A DNA stretch of 64,000 nucleotides from Adiantum capillus-veneris (Eukaryota; Streptophyta; Polypodiopsida; Polypodiales; Pteridaceae): NCBI GenBank assembly GCA_014529385.2, contig CM043963.1:107822412-107886411 (forward strand), read 5' to 3'. Below the pieces are notes generated by a model that saw only the letters and a list, made by a program, of their open reading frames with translations, made no database searches and was not told the origin of the DNA. Below are positions 32,454 to 43,904 of the stretch, piece by piece. The position numbers and the translations under genes are program-made. How positions within the stretch are numbered: the first letter of the stretch is position 1; the number at the start of each line of letters is the position of its first letter.

Positions 32454-33231
32454 TTGCGATAAGGTAGGTTTTAGCCTTCTCTGTATCCAAGAATCTCATG
32501 AGACCCGTTGAAGGTATGTGGATCCCCTTGTTCTGTCTCTCTAGCTCAATAACCCTATGGATGACCTCACAAACTCTTTGTTGTTGATCCTCTATACTAG
32601 TAGCACCCGTTGTGGATTGTAGGACATCTAACCAACCCACATGATACGTGTGACCTGTGTATAGATCGGTTAGAGTTTTCGTTTGTAGTTCATAATCCCA
32701 GTTCTCATTTAGGAATGCTCCATCTAGGATTGAGGTGCTAGGGGCATCCTTTGAGCTAGATGCAATGTGGCTCTCTATGGGTTGACCCTTAGTGGTCGCT
32801 AATTCAGGAGCACTTGATTGCTATCCTAGCAAGGATATTGACATAGGGGCTTTCACTTTTAACTCTCTTCGTTGCTCCGCCTTACGTAAGCTCTCGATTT
32901 TCTTTTCCCTAGCCGCAATGATATATCGCTCAACCTCTTGCACTTCGGCAAGGCTTCTACCATCAGGTGATATAACCTCGGAGGGAAATAGCTCAGAAGA
33001 GTCAGGGGGTGCACTGAACGGAGTATTCCCTTGCACACTCTCCAGTAGCATGGGGTCTACGTTGTTCATGAATGGAGAATTTACTTCCCCACCCCCCTCA
33101 AATACATCGTCAGCTCCATGTTCGGAGCGAATGGCTCTACTAAAGGTTTTCTTCAAGCGGCTAAGCACGCTCAGCTCGGACCGTGGATCTATGGCATGCA
33201 TGTCTTGGCTTGAGCTATCAAGATTAGCCAT
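32383..33231 (-). pseudogene. 5' reading frame of the gypsy element (Gag N-terminus or leader ORF)
   Basis: One frame with a single TAG near 32821. It starts at an ATG at 33231, has a helical, charged middle (R-Y-I-I-A-A-R-E-K-K-I-E-S-L-R-K-A-E-Q-R-R) and ends overlapping the main gag frame in a different frame. It is either the N-terminus of Gag after a frameshift or a separate leader ORF such as those upstream of gag in Tat-type elements. Confidence 0.5.
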
Positions 33232-33419
33232 TGGTAACCCTCCATGATCTCGTAGTCAGAGGAAGAGTCACTGGACGCAATATGCGGGTCCTGAGTGGTA
33301 CTACCTTGGGTCCCCGCCGAGGGCCCGAAACCTAAGGTAGGTGGGTATTGAGAACCCGCGTAAGTCAAAGTGCTTGCTAGTCGCTCAGTCTCTAGTACAC
33401 GACTGGAGCGCAAATGCAT

Positions 33420-34150
33420 GTGCCTTTGGCACCCTACAAGCGTTGGCGAATACCCTCGAAGGTTAATCGCTTGATTTTTTAGGCGTTTTGCAGTCTATTT
33501 TCCCTCGTTTTTTGATGTTTTTTTACGATCGGTTTTTGGATTATAGTGTGTGCTAGCTCGAAACAAGTGTATGGCTTAGGAGGTCGTGGTATGCTTTGTA
33601 GCACAGCGTTCAGTTACCCGAAGTTCCGTTGGTCCTCAAAAGGGTTGATTTCTACTTAGGCGTGAGGCTAAAATATGTAATTCTAAAGGGTGACTGATGC
33701 CTGAGCCTGAGCGTGGGCTTGGGCTTGGGCTTGGGCTTGGGCCTGGGGGAATATTCTCGATCCCGATCCTACCTTTATTTTTTTTTATTTTTTATTTTTG
33801 GGGATAAGGTCGCCGCGCGCGCGAGTACACACACACCTAACCTACCTACTTGAAACTAACAAAGCTATTGTTGCACATCAGCACAGTACTACAACAACTA
33901 ATTAACTAACATATCTACTTACTGTACCTTACAGATCTAACATTATAGATCTAATACCTTAAAGCTAACACCTTATTAACAGAAAACACAGTACATTGCA
34001 ACACCTTATTAACAAAAACAGTACAATACAGCAAAAACAAAGGTCACAAATCCTTCTCAACAAGCCACACACCGTCTTTCTCTACCTTTCCTACATCTCA
34101 AATTGCACCACAAAGCAGCATAGCATGCTATTCGAGCTTAATGCAGGGCA
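33420..34150. other. Gypsy 5' leader, no gene seen
   Basis: It includes a short GGGCTT tandem run near 33716-33740, a GCGCGCGCG stretch near 33817, and AT-rich sequence up to the PBS. Confidence 0.6.
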
Positions 34151-34151
34151 T

Positions 34152-34170
34152 CTCTCCGACAGTGGTGCCA
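34152..34170 (-). promoter_or_regulatory. Probable primer-binding site of the gypsy element
   Basis: On the minus strand TGGCACCACTGTCGGAGA lies six bases inside the 5' LTR. It starts TGG as expected for the complement of a tRNA CCA end. I could not assign the tRNA. Confidence 0.6.
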
Positions 34171-34176
34171 AAAATA

Positions 34177-34404
34177 TGCGCATCTGTCGCACGTGTCAAA
34201 GCAAGGGACTTTTCGTACACTGTGTGCGAGCCACAAATGGCTGCAAGCACACAACTAGACTAATCTAGCAGGCTCAAGAGAGCAAGGGTGTGTCACTCAC
34301 CGCTCTACGCTCACCTTCGTGGAGGATTCCTCGCCACGAAGAAGAGGGAGCTACCGCCGTGCCGCGTTCAACCGCCTCGCCGCCATCGTGCCGTCGCAAT
34401 GCTT

Positions 34405-34494
<90 letters not shown>

Positions 34495-35070
34495 GTATAC
34501 ACACACACAAGGAGATGAAGAAAAAGATGGAGATGGAGCAAGAGCACTCTTCAATTGCACAAATGAGAGAATAAGTGGTTTTTAGGTTTAGGTGACTTTT
34601 CAATATGAGCTCGCCCATTCACACTTGGGCGCCCATGCTTAGCCAACTAACCCTTGAATGTTCCAGTTAGAGTGCACCTCTCATCGACGATCACTCTTAC
34701 CCTTTTCCTATTGGACCGACAAGCCCGGTCCCTTACTCAAAACAATGTAACGTCCGTGGATGTTTACTGGGCCGACGCCCATTTGTCAAGGTCAGTACCA
34801 AGCGATAGGTGGAGTTGGGCAGTCCCCAAGCCTCATATTCGCCCGGTGTTGACTTCACTGCAGCATGTCATGTCTTCAACACCAAGGTCAACACCAAGCG
34901 ATAGGTGGCGTTGGGCCGTCCCCAAGCCTCCTATTCGCCCAGTATTGACTCAACTGCCTCTTGTAATGACTTTAACACCAAGGTCAACACCAAGCGATAG
35001 GGGGCGTTGGGCAGTCCCCAAGTCTCCTATTCGCCCAGTGCTGACTCACTGTCTGACTTGTCGGTTAACA
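34177..35070 (-). repeat. 5' LTR of the gypsy element
   Basis: The partner of 22703-23602, with the same TG...CA ends, a (CT)n tract (34407-34492) and three 96-bp repeats. A long plus-strand reading frame from 34654 is a translation of these repeats, not a gene. Confidence 0.9.
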
Positions 35071-35075
35071 CCGAA

Positions 35076-35252
35076 CCAAATGAGCAACTTGACCCCCATC
35101 CAAATGATGGCGAGCCTCTGGGTGGTGAGCATTACAACTCAGAATCACGAGGAAGAGCTTTGCGTATTAGAGCAGCTTTATTTAGAAACCATGCCTTGCA
35201 AAGCATACGGCTGCAAGCGAACATGCTACAAAATGACAAGAGAGTCCAATGA
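35076..35252 (+). pseudogene. Harbinger-type transposase, C-terminal part
   Basis: The frame P-N-E-Q-L-D-P-H-P-N-D-G-E...R-G-R-A-L-R-I-R-A-A-L-F-R-N continues the one ending G-R-P-N at 22701 when the intervening gypsy is ignored. It ends at TGA 35250. The following 570 bp (35253-35823) have no recognisable gene. Confidence 0.72.
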
Positions 35253-35823
35253 AATTATGAAGGTCAACGATAAAATTTTGCTTCTTGCCTCAATAGCTTA
35301 TTTTTATGATTTACTTGTTAGTTTGTTCATTGTGTTGGCTCCCAATTGTTTTGCAGGTTGCTCAAGGCCAAGTGGATGTAGTATTTCCCCAGAGATTGCA
35401 GACAAAATTAGGAGTTGTTTTTGTACGAACATGTTTTTAACCTTATGATCATCGCGTTTGTATCTTTCTTTTCCAACTACAATCAACAATCATGTTTTCC
35501 TGCTTCAGGACATTATTTAGTATTTTCAGGACTTCTTGTTTAACAATTCTGTATGCCACTGATACAGAAGGCTTTTGTTGTAATTCTTGTCTAATCGTTG
35601 GCACCACCTACTCGTTTTGGTCATTGACAATTTGTTGGGCTTTAACAATTTGTTAACGTACACAAATAGCGTCAGTCAATTCCTCTCTTCTGTAACACAT
35701 ATACATTGCAGAGTTGTGGTTTCAGGTTATTTTGTTCAATTAGATGGATGCTCAGCATAATCCTATTGGAGTGCAGAAAAAATGCTGCAAAAACAGGCTT
35801 GTAGGGATTGTGGCTACGCATTC

Positions 35824-36050
35824 TGTTACCATATACATGTGGTAGTGATGTGTGTGAACACACTAGGACCGCCGGGGCATTTTTTCCCTCTTTAGGAGGT
35901 TTTTCCCCCCGTGCATTGTATATACGCCCATCACTCTAGGGCTATCAATCTTTCCATTGCACACTAAGTAACACACTCTCTACTGTGTGCCTTGAGCTTC
36001 CTTCGTCTTCTCCAAGCTGTGTGTGTTTCTCTGCAACCCTAATTCCAACA
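35824..36050 (+). repeat. 5' LTR of copia element B
   Basis: 227 bp, TG...CA. It has four private substitutions against the other three LTR copies. Confidence 0.93.
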
Positions 36051-36051
36051 A

Positions 36052-36066
36052 TTGGTATCAAAGCAG
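36052..36066 (+). promoter_or_regulatory. Mutated primer-binding site, element B
   Basis: It reads TTGGTATCAAAGCAG, where element A has TTGGTATCAGAGCAG. The single G-to-A change (36061) disrupts one pair with the initiator Met tRNA. Confidence 0.88.
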
Positions 36067-36412
36067 GTCACGTCCTCCCGGGCTTAGTCGCCAGCTGCTC
36101 CAGCACACGCCTGCTCACTCTCTCCGATTTCAGTGAGCTTTGGCGAGCGTTCGCAGGTCGACAAAAATTTTGGGACAGCTCGAAGCGCTTGGTCTGCTCA
36201 GAATTTTGATTTGGGCTCATTTCGGCCTCCGTTTCCACTACAGGCAGTACTGCACAGGCTATTTCGTCATTTTGTGCAGAATTTCTGTCAGTGTCGTTTT
36301 CTGCATAACAAGTGCCTTATAGTCTTCTACGGTTTGTGCTATATAGAACAGGTTGTTCCCGCTCCATTTCTCCTATTTTTGGACAGTTTTCACATCAGGT
36401 GCAACATTTACC

Positions 36413-37461
36413 ATGGCTGACAACAACAACACAGATGTGTTCAAGATGTTTGCTGTTGAGGACAGGTTGGATGGGGACAACTACCCTATGTGGGCTCATA
36501 TGATGCAACATGTTCTTGTGTCAAAGGGTGTCTGGAACATTGTGCAGGGCATTGATGTACGTCCTGGTTCTGAGGATGTAGGCGATGTTGAGGATGTTGC
36601 AGGTATTGCTACAAGGATTGCAGTTGTTAGAGTTGTTTTGCCTACAGCAGAACAAGCTCGTTGGGATGTTAAGGATGCACAGGCTCATGCATTGATTGCA
36701 TTTTTTGTGAAGCGCACCATTGTTCCTCACATCCGTTCAGCAAAATCTGCAAAACAGGCTTGGGATATTTTAGCAGGTCTTTATGCAAGCCGCAATGAGG
36801 CTAAAATTGCTTTGCTGCATAAAGAGCTGGAGTCGAAGATTATGCATGAGGAAGATGATATGGACACTTTCCTTGCTAGTGTCAAGGATATCAATGAGCA
36901 GCTTATTTCTGTAGGTGAAGTCATTTCAGACAGTTCCCTTGTGCAGACTGTTCTTGATGCCTTACCAGATTCCTACCAGACTTTTTCTAGTACTTGGAGA
37001 CTTATGACCCAAGAAATCCTAAAGTTGTCAACTTTGATGCATTATGCACATTGTTGTTGCAAGAGTCACTTTCCAGAAAAAACAGGACTAGGCAGCGTCG
37101 TGCAGTTGAACAGGCTTTTATTACTTCTCAAAGAAAGGGTGGTAACAGTAATGCAGCCACTTCTTATGGTTCTGCTGCGAGTGGCAAAAATTCTGTTCCT
37201 AATGCTTCTGCTGGCAGCACTTCGTCTCTCAATTCTGGTGATAAGGGCAAAAAGAAGATGCGTTGCCATTATTGTAAAGCCAATGATCACTTGATCAAGT
37301 CATGTCCTAAGTTGAAGGCCAAAGAGGCTAAGAAGAAAGAGGGTGGTTCCACTGCAAATGCTGGTTCCACTAAAAATGCAGCCATTGTTGACTCTTCTGT
37401 GAAAGGAGACTGTAATGCTGATGTTGATGCAGAATGGGCTTTTAGCGCAGAGTGCACTTAA
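36413..37461 (+). pseudogene. gag: Copia Gag, element B, frameshifted
   Basis: The start is ATG 36413 in the same ACCATGG context as A. A one-base deletion near 37010 (ACCCAAGAAATCC against ACCAAGGGAAATCC in A) moves the reading frame, so the CCHC knuckle (about 37262-37305) is in another frame. There is also an 18-bp duplication encoding an extra A-N-A-G-S-T near 37350. Confidence 0.9.
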
Positions 37462-40400
37462 ATCCTGCTGTCCATGATGCATGCTTGTCAGTTGCTGCAG
37501 ATTCACATGTGTGGTATTTTGACAGTGGTGCTACAAAGCACATTACCTCACATCTTGAATTGTTTACCTCTCTCGAGTCAGTCCCTCATGGGAATTCAGT
37601 CACTTGTGCCAACAACGCCTCTTATCCAGTTCAAGGAGTTGGAAAGATTGTACTCACTGCTGCTAATGGCAGTTCCTTCACACTTGTTGATGCAATTTAT
37701 GTACCTGGGATCAAGAAGAATCTCTTGTCTGTATCCGCACTTGCTAGACTTGGACTTGTAGTCAAATTTGTGGATGACAGATGTACAGTTCATGATCTCA
37801 GTTTTGGTGATAAAATTGTTGCATCTGGCCTTTTGTGTTGTGGGTTGTATAAGCTCACTTTGTATGACAAGTGTGGACAAAATTTTGCAAATGTTGTTGC
37901 AGATTCAAGGGCTATTTCAGATGCAAAACTTTGGCATGCACGTTTTGGTCATCTGAATTTTGCCAGTTTGCTGCATTTGCAGAAATCTGATATGGTTGCT
38001 TCTTTGCCACCTCTTGAAGCACCTGTCAAACATGTTTGTGAAGGCTGTATTTTGGGTAAGATGCAGCGTTCTAAATTTCCAAAGCATGGTTCAGCTCGGG
38101 CCACATGCAGGTTGCAGCTTGTGCATAGTGATGTTTGTGGGCCCATGCAAACTCCGTCCTTGGGCAATTACCTGTACTTCGTGACTTTCATTGATGATTA
38201 CTCCAAGCATGCATGGGTATTTCCGCTTAAAGCGAAGTCCGAAGTTTTTATGTGCTTCAAACAATTTTTGGCTATGGCTGAAAATGTCTCGAAATGTACT
38301 ATGGGCACCCTCCGTTCCGATCGAGGGGGGGAGTATATGTCTCATGAATTTAATGCATTTCTGGCTAGTCGTGGGATAAAACACCAATGTACAGTGCCTT
38401 ATACACCTCAGTAAAATGGTGTTGTTGAGAGGAAAAACAGGTCACTGACGGAAATGGCATGATGTATGGTCAAAAGTCAAGCTTTGCCGCATTCTTTTTG
38501 GCTTGAGGCCATTATGTGTGCCACTTATGTACTTAACAGGTGTCCTACGAAAGCTTTGCTGTCTATTACTCCATATGAAGCATGGCATGATAGAAAACCT
38601 TCTATTGAGCACATGCGTGTTTTTGGCTGTTTCGCATATGCTTTGGTGCCACAAGTGCAGCGCAGAAAATTGGATGATAAGGCTGTCAAATGTATTTTTG
38701 TTGGTTATAGTGCTGAAAGCAAAGGTTACAGGTTGTAGCATCCGCAAAAAAAACGTATTCTGGTTTCTCGGGATGTAGTGTTTGTGGAAGATTCTGTTTA
38801 GCCCTTGCTGTCATGTACTAGAGACAGTAATGTAAGCTCATAGGACATTTATGACACTTTGTTTCCTCTTTTCAGTGGTGGAAATACGAATGTAAGTTCC
38901 AATGAGGCAAATGTACAGCCTATGGGGGTTTCTGAAAATGTTTTAGATCAGCCTATTACTGATGCAAATGTACATGATGTACTTGATGAGGAAAGGGCTG
39001 AAAATGAGCAGGCTAGAGGTATGCCAAAATGGCTGGTGCACACTTTGCGTGACAGTAAATTGGATGCACCTTTGTCTAGTCGTACTCGTTCAGGCTCTCG
39101 CCATGCATCTTATGCATCAGATTGTTATGCTTTGGCTGTGTCTATTTTACATGATGTTAAGGAGCCTCTGACTTGTGATGAAGCACAAAATTCAGAAAAT
39201 TGGATGGCTGCCATGCAATCAGAATATGATGCACTTATAGAAAATGACACATGGAATTTATGTGATTTTCCTCCTGGCAAAAAGGCCATTGGTACGAAGT
39301 GGGTTTACAAGTTGAAACACAAGCCGGATGGTGAGATCGATCGCCATAAGGCTCGACTTGTTGGAAAGGGTTATGCACAGCAAAAAGGCATAGATTATGA
39401 AGAGACTTTTGCTCCCACTTGTCGTATGACTACTGTGCGTTTTCTATGTGGATTGGTAGCTCATTTTGGTTGGGATGTACATCAATCAGACATTGTTACT
39501 GCTTTCTTGAATGGTGACATATTTGAGGGAGTTTATGTAACGCAGCCTCGCGGTTTTGTCATAAAAGGACAAGAGGACAAAGTGTGCAAATGTAACAAGG
39601 CTTTGTATGGGTTGAAGCAATCTCCTTGTGCTTGGTATGAGAAAGTTGACACTCATTTGGTCAAACAAGGCTTTCGTAACAGTCCAACAGAAAGCACATT
39701 GTATGTAAAGCGTGAGGGTGATGTACTTCTCATTGTGGTTCTTTATGTTGATGATTTGCTGATCACTGGACCAAATGAGAGACATATTGCTGAATTTAAG
39801 GCTGATTTGAATGCAACTTTCAAGATGAAAGATTTGGGGCTGTTGCATCATTATTTGGGTATACAGTTTAAGCAGTGTGATGGTGGTATTGCCTTGTGTC
39901 TGAAAAGTTACATAGAGACATTGCTATGTAAGTTTGGACTTGAGGATTGCAAACCTATTGCCACCCCCATGGAAACAGGTTTGAAGTTGAGTCTACATGA
40001 TGCTGGTGATCCTGCTGATGTCACTCTTTACCAAACTGCTGTTGGCTGCCTCATTTATGTATGCAACACGAGGCCGGATATTCAGTTTGCAGTCTCACAG
40101 GTCAACAGATTTATGCATAGCCCAGGGTCTAAGCATTGGCAGGCTGTCAAGAGGATTTTCCGCTACCTTAGTGGCACTTTACAGCTTGGCTTGTTTTATC
40201 CCAAGGGGGGATCATTGCCGCCAGACTTACATGCTTTTTCGGACTCAGATTGGGCTGGTTGTTTTGACACGCGAGTGTCCACAAGTGGTTTTTGTTTCAT
40301 GCTTGGCAGTTCATGTATATCATGGTTGAGCAAGAAGCAACCTACTGTGGCCACTTTGAGTTGTGAGGCTGAGTACAGTGCAGTCTTCACAGCTACGGTT

Positions 40401-40700
40401 GAGTGTGTATGGCTCAGACGCCTTATGGATGATTTGGGTGTTGGACAGGACACTGCCAACAGTATCTACACTGACAGTCAGAGCGCATTGGCAGTTGCGA
40501 GGAACCCAGTTTTTCATGCTCGCACAAAGCACATTGAGGTGCATTACCACTATGTCAGGGAGAGGCTCTCAGCAGGAGAGATCAGCTTGGCTTATGTGCC
40601 AACACAGGACAACCTTGCAGATCTTTTCACAAAGGCATTGTCTCATGAGAAGCTTGAAGCTTTCCGCAAAGCTTTGGGCTTACTCCCCTTTGTGGATTGA
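37452..40700 (+). pseudogene. pol: Copia Pol, element B
   Basis: Same domain order as A. Stops occur at TAA 38412, TGA 38460, TAG 38736, TAG 38799 and TAG 38841, with TGA 40698 ending the frame. Four of the five are identical to A. The extra TGA 38460 arose from CGA (as in A), a CpG transition. RNase H keeps C-E-A-E-Y and D-S-Q, unlike A. The RT-region K-Q-S-P-R-A-W has C for R here. Confidence 0.93.
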
Positions 40701-40776
40701 TCCTGTCCTCAGGGCATGGCACTTCCCTTTACTCATGTGCCAGCTCTCGTTCACCGCATCACTCCATGGGGGGATT

Positions 40777-41003
40777 TGTTACCATATGCATGTGGTAGTG
40801 ATGTGTGTGAACACACTAGGACCGCCGGGGCATTTTTTCCCTCTTTAGGAGGTTTTTTCCCCCGTGCATTGTATATACGCCCATCACTCTAGGGCTATCT
40901 ATCTTTCCATTGCACACTAAGTAATACACTCTCTATTGTGTGCCTTGAGCTTCCTTCGTCTTCTCCAAGCTGTGTGTGTTTCTCTGCAACCCTAATTCCA
41001 ACA
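40777..41003 (+). repeat. 3' LTR of copia element B
   Basis: 227 bp, preceded by the six-G polypurine tract at 40768-40773. It is identical by eye to the 3' LTR of A. Confidence 0.93.
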
Positions 41004-41025
41004 CAGTCAACCTGAATAACCTTTT

Positions 41026-41499
41026 GGAAAAATTACCAAAATACCCCTCTAATTTGAGAAAATTCCCAAAATACCCCGCAAATTTCAAAAATCCCCAAAA
41101 TACCCCCAATATTTTGTCATAAATTCCCAAAATGCCCTTCAAATTTTCCAAAATTCCCAAAATACCCATGGTTGTGAGAGTAAATTTCTCAAAAAATAAA
41201 ATTTTTTGTAGGTCTTCACAAGAAGAGTGATTGTCTATCGTATAAGATGCTAAAACTACAATTTGAGTTGGTTACGTAGGCTTTGGAGATGAATTGCTTC
41301 ATTATTTTTGCCTTTTTTGCGATGGTAGCTAGTGACAAATTACATGTTGAGCACTCAAAAATGGATCTCAATTGTCAAACACGAATGAAGATTAGAAAAT
41401 CTTGAGCAATCCAACCAAAATAGATACAATGGTATTTTGGGAATTTTTGAAATTTGAGGGATTTTTGGGAATTTCCTGGGGTATTTTGGTAATTTCCCC
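41026..41499. mobile_element. Mutator-like MITE with 9-bp target duplication
   Basis: The left end GGAAAAATTACCAAAATACC and the reverse complement of the right end GGGGAAATTACCAAAATACC are terminal inverted repeats. A-T-T-C-C-C-A-A-A-A-type motifs recur inside both arms. A perfect 9-bp duplication taacctttt lies at 41017-41025 and 41500-41508, the size typical of Mutator-superfamily elements. It is 474 bp long and noncoding, inserted between copia B and the PPR gene. Confidence 0.8.
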
Positions 41500-41519
41500 T
41501 AACCTTTTACCCGTCAGGG

Positions 41520-41957
41520 TTGACGGAATTGCCGCCGGATTTGGTCCGGTCCTGCCGCATGTGCGCAGGCTGACGGCCGGTGGTGTCCGGTGAGGCTGCT
41601 GCCGCCGGCGCATGTGTGCAATACGGCGGGTTGAGATTCCAGCTACTCTGAACGGCCGGCAAACCGCATGTGCGCAGTCTCTCTCGCTCGCTCGCTGGCT
41701 CGCTCGCATGGATGCAATTGGGTGTCTGTGTGCCACTCCTTCCTCAGTTCGCTACGTGAAGTTGTCCATGAAGAGACCATGGCATCATCAAACGTTCCTC
41801 ACGAGGAACAGAAGACAACCGGTAAGTGGCTTCTTAATCGCTGCGGCACATTTGTCTTTCCAGCGAATGCAGAGGCCTCCTGCTATTATGGTGCGACATT
41901 TAGCAGCAAGAAATCTCCTGCGCCTCATCAAGAGCAGCGGTGACCTTCTGTCTTCCA
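41520..41957 (+). promoter_or_regulatory. GC-rich upstream region of the PPR gene
   Basis: This is the most GC-rich stretch nearby (CCGGC words, CTCGCTCG repeats near 41680-41705) and probably holds the promoter and 5' UTR. I see no clear TATA box. Short upstream frames (from 41612 and 41668) cross it. A GTAAGT...TTTCCAG pair at 41822-41863 would be only a 42-bp intron. Confidence 0.4.
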
Positions 41958-43904
41958 ATGGCCAGTTCAGGCTACATTAAAAGCTCACACAAGCAGGAAC
42001 TGGACGGTCTCAGAAATGCCTGTGCATCATTTGTTGCCTTGCTTAGAGCCTCTACCAAGACCAAGGATCTTTGTCAGGGCACTCGAATACACAACGATAT
42101 CATGAGATGGGGTTTGCTTGACATGTGCTCCGATGCTTTAGTCACCATGTATGCAGCATGTGGTGCGCTTGCAAAAGCAAAAGAAGTGTTCGATGTTCAT
42201 GAGAGCAAGGATGTATGCACATGGACTGCGCTCATTTCCGCATGCATTGGCATGGGTCAGGGCCATGATGCCCTGAGTTATTTTGATCGGATGCAACACA
42301 AGGGCCTTCCTCTAGATGCCACCACTTTCACTTGTGTGCTAAAAGCATGTGGCAGCATAGGAGCTTCCGACAAGGGGGAGATGCTTCACAATAAAATAGT
42401 CAATCATGGGTTGTTAGGAAACAATGTAGTGCTCGGGACGGCTCTTGTGGACATGTACGCCAAGTGTGGTGCTCTTGGGAAAGCACGGCAAGTGCTTGAA
42501 GGGCTTTCTGATCGCAATGTCATCTCTTGGAATGCACTAATTGTTGGATATTCCCAGCAAGATCAAGGTGCACAAGCACTGACTTGTTTTGAGGACATGC
42601 AACGCGAAGGCATTTCTCCAGATGGGGTGACTTTTACCAGCATCTTGAAGTCATGCGCAAGTGTAGGAGCACTTGACAAGGGTGAAAAAATTCATGCAGA
42701 AATTGCCAAGCAGGGGTTGCTAGTAAATAATTTCTCGCTTGGCACTGCACTTGTGGACATGTATATCAAATGTGGTATCCTTTCAAAAGCACAACGCGTG
42801 CTTGAGGAACTTCCCAATGGAAATCTTAACTCTTGGAATGCATTAATTTCAGGGTACGCCCAACAAGGTCAAGCTGAGCAAGCATTATACTGCTTTGAAG
42901 AAATGCAGCATAATGGTTTCTCTCCAGATGCGGTGACCTTTATATGCTTGTTAAAAGCTTGCGGCATCATAAGGGCGGCTGACAAGGGAGAAGAATTTCA
43001 TCACCGCATTGCTAATCAGGGTCTACTTGAAACCGATGTCATACTTGGCACTGCTTTAGTGGATATGTATGCAAAGTGTGGTGCTCTTAAAAAAGCACGT
43101 CGTGTGCTTGAGGATCTTCCTGTTCGCGATGCTATCTCTTGGAATGCACTTATTGCAGGTTATGTCCATCATGAGGAGGGTACCCAGGCACTCAAATGTG
43201 TCGAAAATATGCAGCATGAAGGACTATCTCCTAATGCAGTAACCTTTATTTGCATTTTGAAGGCCTGTGGTAGCATGGGATCAGTTGACAAAGGAGAGAA
43301 ATTCCATGGCGAGATCTCTAAGCGCGGGTTACTAGAAAACAATGTAGTGCTTGGCACGGCCTTGGTGGACATGTATGCCAAGTGTGGTGCTTTGCAAAAG
43401 GCACGAGGTGTTCTTGACAAGCTTCCTGCCCGAAGTGTTTGTGCGTGGAATGCACTTATTGCAGGATATGTTCAACAAGGTGAAGCTGAGCAAGCAATGC
43501 GTTGTTTTGAGTGGTTGCAGCATGAGGGCCACTCTCCTGACACAGCCACCTTTACATGCATGCTTAGTGCATGCAGTCACGTCAGTCTCGTAGAAAGTGC
43601 TCAAACGCATTTTGTAAACATGAGTGCAACTTATGGCATGAAGCCAGATTTAAAGCAATTGACTTGCTTAGTCGATCTCTTTGGGCGTGCAGGGCAACTT
43701 GACAAGGCTGTTAGAGTGATCGAGGAAATGCCATTTGTTGACAGTGCAGTCTGGTTTGCTGTTTTAGGTGCTTGTTGGAAATGGGGAGATTTGGGGGTTG
43801 GGAAGCAGGCCTTTGAACACTGGCTGCAATTAGATAGAAGTGATGCCGCTGCTTATTTCCTCATGTCCAACATTTATGCAGCTGCTGCCATGGAAGAGCA
43901 TTGA
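41958..43904 (+). CDS. PLS-class pentatricopeptide repeat protein
   Basis: 648 codons, intronless, from the first in-frame ATG (41958) to TGA at 43902. PPR proteins bind single-stranded organellar RNA one base per repeat and act in editing, splicing or stability. Conserved tryptophans recur at exactly 306-bp spacing (codon starts 42219, 42525, 42831, 43137, 43443), i.e. 102-residue P-L-S triplets with V-L-G-T-A-L-V-D-M-Y-A-K-C-G-A-L, S-W-N-A-L-I-x-G-Y and S-P-D-x-V-T-F signatures. The C-terminus enters the E region (L-V-D-L-F-G-R-A-G, then L-M-S-N-I-Y-A-A-A) and stops at once. There is no DYW deaminase domain. The next bases in another frame read R-K-T-K-H-W-N-F-P, resembling the missing E motif, so the end may be frameshifted. 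The N-terminus lacks an obvious strong transit peptide. Confidence 0.88.
   Translation: MASSGYIKSSHKQELDGLRNACASFVALLRASTKTKDLCQGTRIHNDIMRWGLLDMCSDALVTMYAACGALAKAKEVFDVHESKDVCTWTALISACIGMGQGHDALSYFDRMQHKGLPLDATTFTCVLKACGSIGASDKGEMLHNKIVNHGLLGNNVVLGTALVDMYAKCGALGKARQVLEGLSDRNVISWNALIVGYSQQDQGAQALTCFEDMQREGISPDGVTFTSILKSCASVGALDKGEKIHAEIAKQGLLVNNFSLGTALVDMYIKCGILSKAQRVLEELPNGNLNSWNALISGYAQQGQAEQALYCFEEMQHNGFSPDAVTFICLLKACGIIRAADKGEEFHHRIANQGLLETDVILGTALVDMYAKCGALKKARRVLEDLPVRDAISWNALIAGYVHHEEGTQALKCVENMQHEGLSPNAVTFICILKACGSMGSVDKGEKFHGEISKRGLLENNVVLGTALVDMYAKCGALQKARGVLDKLPARSVCAWNALIAGYVQQGEAEQAMRCFEWLQHEGHSPDTATFTCMLSACSHVSLVESAQTHFVNMSATYGMKPDLKQLTCLVDLFGRAGQLDKAVRVIEEMPFVDSAVWFAVLGACWKWGDLGVGKQAFEHWLQLDRSDAAAYFLMSNIYAAAAMEEH

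Larger units (their letters stand above)
35824..41003 (+). mobile_element. Complete Ty1/copia element B (5180 bp)
   Basis: LTRs of 227 bp (35824-36050 and 40777-41003) flank the same internal organisation as element A. From 37461 on it is collinear with A at a constant offset of 28461, with no indels. The 24-bp length difference comes from five small indels in the leader and gag. The flanking pentamers are cattc (35819-35823) and cagtc (41004-41008), one mismatch. By eye the LTRs differ at five positions. Gag is frameshifted and pol has five stops. Confidence 0.95.

Noticed and set aside
34654-35448. 264-codon plus-strand reading frame
   Set aside because: It runs through the 96-bp LTR repeats, antisense to the gypsy, and then through the Harbinger remnant. 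The open frame is a by-product of a repeat length divisible by three.
41822-41863. Intron GTAAGT...TTTCCAG upstream of the PPR start
   Set aside because: Only 42 bp, below the usual minimum for plant introns, and joining the flanks does not create a better N-terminus.
43169-43610. Minus-strand frames opposite the PPR gene
   Set aside because: Shadows of the PPR coding strand, without known domains.
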